This document shows positions 12,606-13,380 of a DNA stretch of 13,380 bases, piece by piece. The translations under genes were made by a program, and so were the position numbers. Within the stretch, counting starts at the first letter, position 1; each line of letters opens with the position of its first letter. The DNA lies in assembly GCA_022729775.1 (NCBI GenBank), contig DZBA01000058.1, forward strand, positions 1-13,380, written 5' to 3'. Below the pieces are notes generated by a model. It saw only the letters and a program-made list of their open reading frames with translations. It did not search any database and was not told where the DNA came from. The DNA comes from Anaerolinea thermophila (lineage in GTDB: Bacteria; Chloroflexota; Anaerolineae; Anaerolineales; Villigracilaceae).

Positions 12606-13190
12606 TCACTTGCACGCGCCCATGTTCAATTTGACCATCGCGGAGCCGGGTTCTTCATCGAGCGGGGCGCAGCAATTTTGCGCGGCGGAATATCCCATCC
12701 CCTCTGTACAATGCACGCTGTTCAGTTCGAGCGTTTCGAGCGGTCTGCAAGGCGCGTTGATGACCGTGACCTTGTGCGCGCGGAGCGGCTCACCGGTGCA
12801 AGTCCACACGTCGAGGCTGTACCCGCCTTCGATTTTTCTCATGCCGCTATCCACGCATCCCAAGCCATAAGTCGTATCCATCGGCACAACCCGCGCGCCG
12901 GCTTCCACATCCACGCTTTGATAGGCTTTGCCGCTTTCGCAAAATGTATATTCCGGGGACGTGTTTGGAACGACAGGGTCGGGACAAGGTTCGCAGACCG
13001 GCGCGATGACCTGAACCGTAGGCGTGGGCGTGCCAAATAAATCAAAAAAATCTATGGTCGCCGTAGGCAGGGGCGTTTGAGTCGGCGGGCGGCGCGTGGG
13101 AAACGGCGTGATAGTTGCCTCATCCGCGCACGCGGAAATCAAAAGAATGCCCCAAAAAAGAATCAGCGATAAAGAATATTTTATCTTCAT
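12606..13190 (-). CDS. Cysteine-rich lipoprotein of unknown function
   Basis: A 194-residue predicted lipoprotein. The signal peptide MKIKYSLSLILFWGILLISAC has lipobox ISAC with the lipidated cysteine at C21. A Thr/Pro linker (about 28-60, PTRRPPTQTPLPTATI) leads to a mature domain with ten further cysteines: 66, 69, 84, 112, 131, 148, 161, 173, 174 and 193. The even number suggests up to five disulfides in an extracytoplasmic domain; the CEPC at 66-69 could instead bind metal. I do not recognise the domain. The frame is open for 40 more codons upstream, into the inverted repeat copy. The start at 13190 is chosen because it begins the signal peptide and is preceded by GGAGGT (about 13199-13204, minus strand). 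Confidence 0.75.
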   Translation of the reverse strand: MKIKYSLSLILFWGILLISACADEATITPFPTRRPPTQTPLPTATIDFFDLFGTPTPTVQVIAPVCEPCPDPVVPNTSPEYTFCESGKAYQSVDVEAGARVVPMDTTYGLGCVDSGMRKIEGGYSLDVWTCTGEPLRAHKVTVINAPCRPLETLELNSVHCTEGMGYSAAQNCCAPLDEEPGSAMVKLNMGACK

Positions 13191-13228
13191 AAAGTTATAC
13201 CTCCAAGCAATTGTAATAGACGGATATG

Positions 13229-13380
13229 AAAAAAGGGGTTCTCTAGGATTTGCCATGATTTGGTACACGGACAACACGGATTTGACGGAATCGAGCGGAT
13301 TTTTTCCCAAAAAATCCGTGTCTTGTCCGCGTAATCCGTCGCATCCGTGTCCAAATGGTTTTTAATCACGGCAACTCCCA
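13229..13380. mobile_element. Second, inverted copy of the 151-bp element, cut by the window edge
   Basis: The reverse complement of 13244-13380 aligns without gaps to 5842-5978 (137 bases each) with about six differences by eye, roughly 96% identity. The 7-base terminal extension GGTTCTC (13237-13243) is also present. The other end is missing its last 7 bases because the window stops. The bases just outside the visible end, AAAAAAGG (13229-13236), are the expected first copy of an 8-bp target duplication. It lies about 40 bases upstream of the lipoprotein start codon and may carry that gene's promoter region. Confidence 0.85.

Noticed and set aside
13191..13310. A 40-codon N-terminal extension of the Cys-rich lipoprotein.
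   Set aside because: It runs into the mobile element copy and would bury the lipoprotein signal peptide inside the protein; GGAGGT supports the start at 13190.

Overview
The window looks like a chromosomal piece of a moderately GC-rich member of the Chloroflexota, most likely an Anaerolineae relative. This is inference from gene content and style, not a taxonomic assignment. The clues are an NBR1-type Ig surface protein with Thr/Pro/Glu-rich tails, a lipoprotein with a 'PTxTPLPTATI' linker, an Agl23-type membrane glycosyltransferase fused to an NHL propeller, and abundant foldback intergenic repeats built on CACGG/CCGTG motifs. There are ten well-supported protein genes. I see no tRNA, rRNA, CRISPR array or transposase gene.

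Layout. Bases 1-172 hold the inner end of a repeat or IS that runs off the left edge, a small foldback element, and a -10 box. A SET-domain methyltransferase (173-694) follows. Bases 695-1311 are a non-coding mosaic of nested palindromic elements. Next comes a plus-strand cluster: CPBP-type membrane protein, ComEA-like SLBB/HhH protein, class I methyltransferase, bacteriohemerythrin (1312-3615). A 131-bp foldback element begins directly after the hemerythrin stop codon. It is followed by a terminator serving the minus-strand NBR1-Ig surface protein (3818-4561). A short divergent region with a double-hairpin element leads to rlmN (4704-5756). Bases 5757-6093 hold a 151-bp MITE-like element with a perfect 8-bp target duplication, a candidate promoter, and a four-copy 8-bp tandem repeat in the leader of the next gene. 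The Agl23-like/NHL fusion (6094-9621) and ftsK (9636-11936) form a two-gene unit ending in a bidirectional terminator. Two minus-strand genes follow: a small four-helix membrane protein and a Cys-rich lipoprotein. The window ends inside a second, inverted copy of the 151-bp element.

How the genes fit together. Most are housekeeping or envelope genes: rRNA methylation, chromosome segregation, surface glycosylation, oxygen/iron sensing or storage by hemerythrin, and possibly DNA uptake. I see no obvious defence or biosynthetic system. The most unusual content is the intergenic DNA. At least six foldback elements of several architectures are present. Some are nested in one another, one pair of hairpins shows compensatory changes, and one family has target-site duplications and ends that recur at both window edges. 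The sharpest testable idea is that this family is mobilised in trans by a transposase carrying the same ends. The sequence just left of the window is a candidate place to find it.
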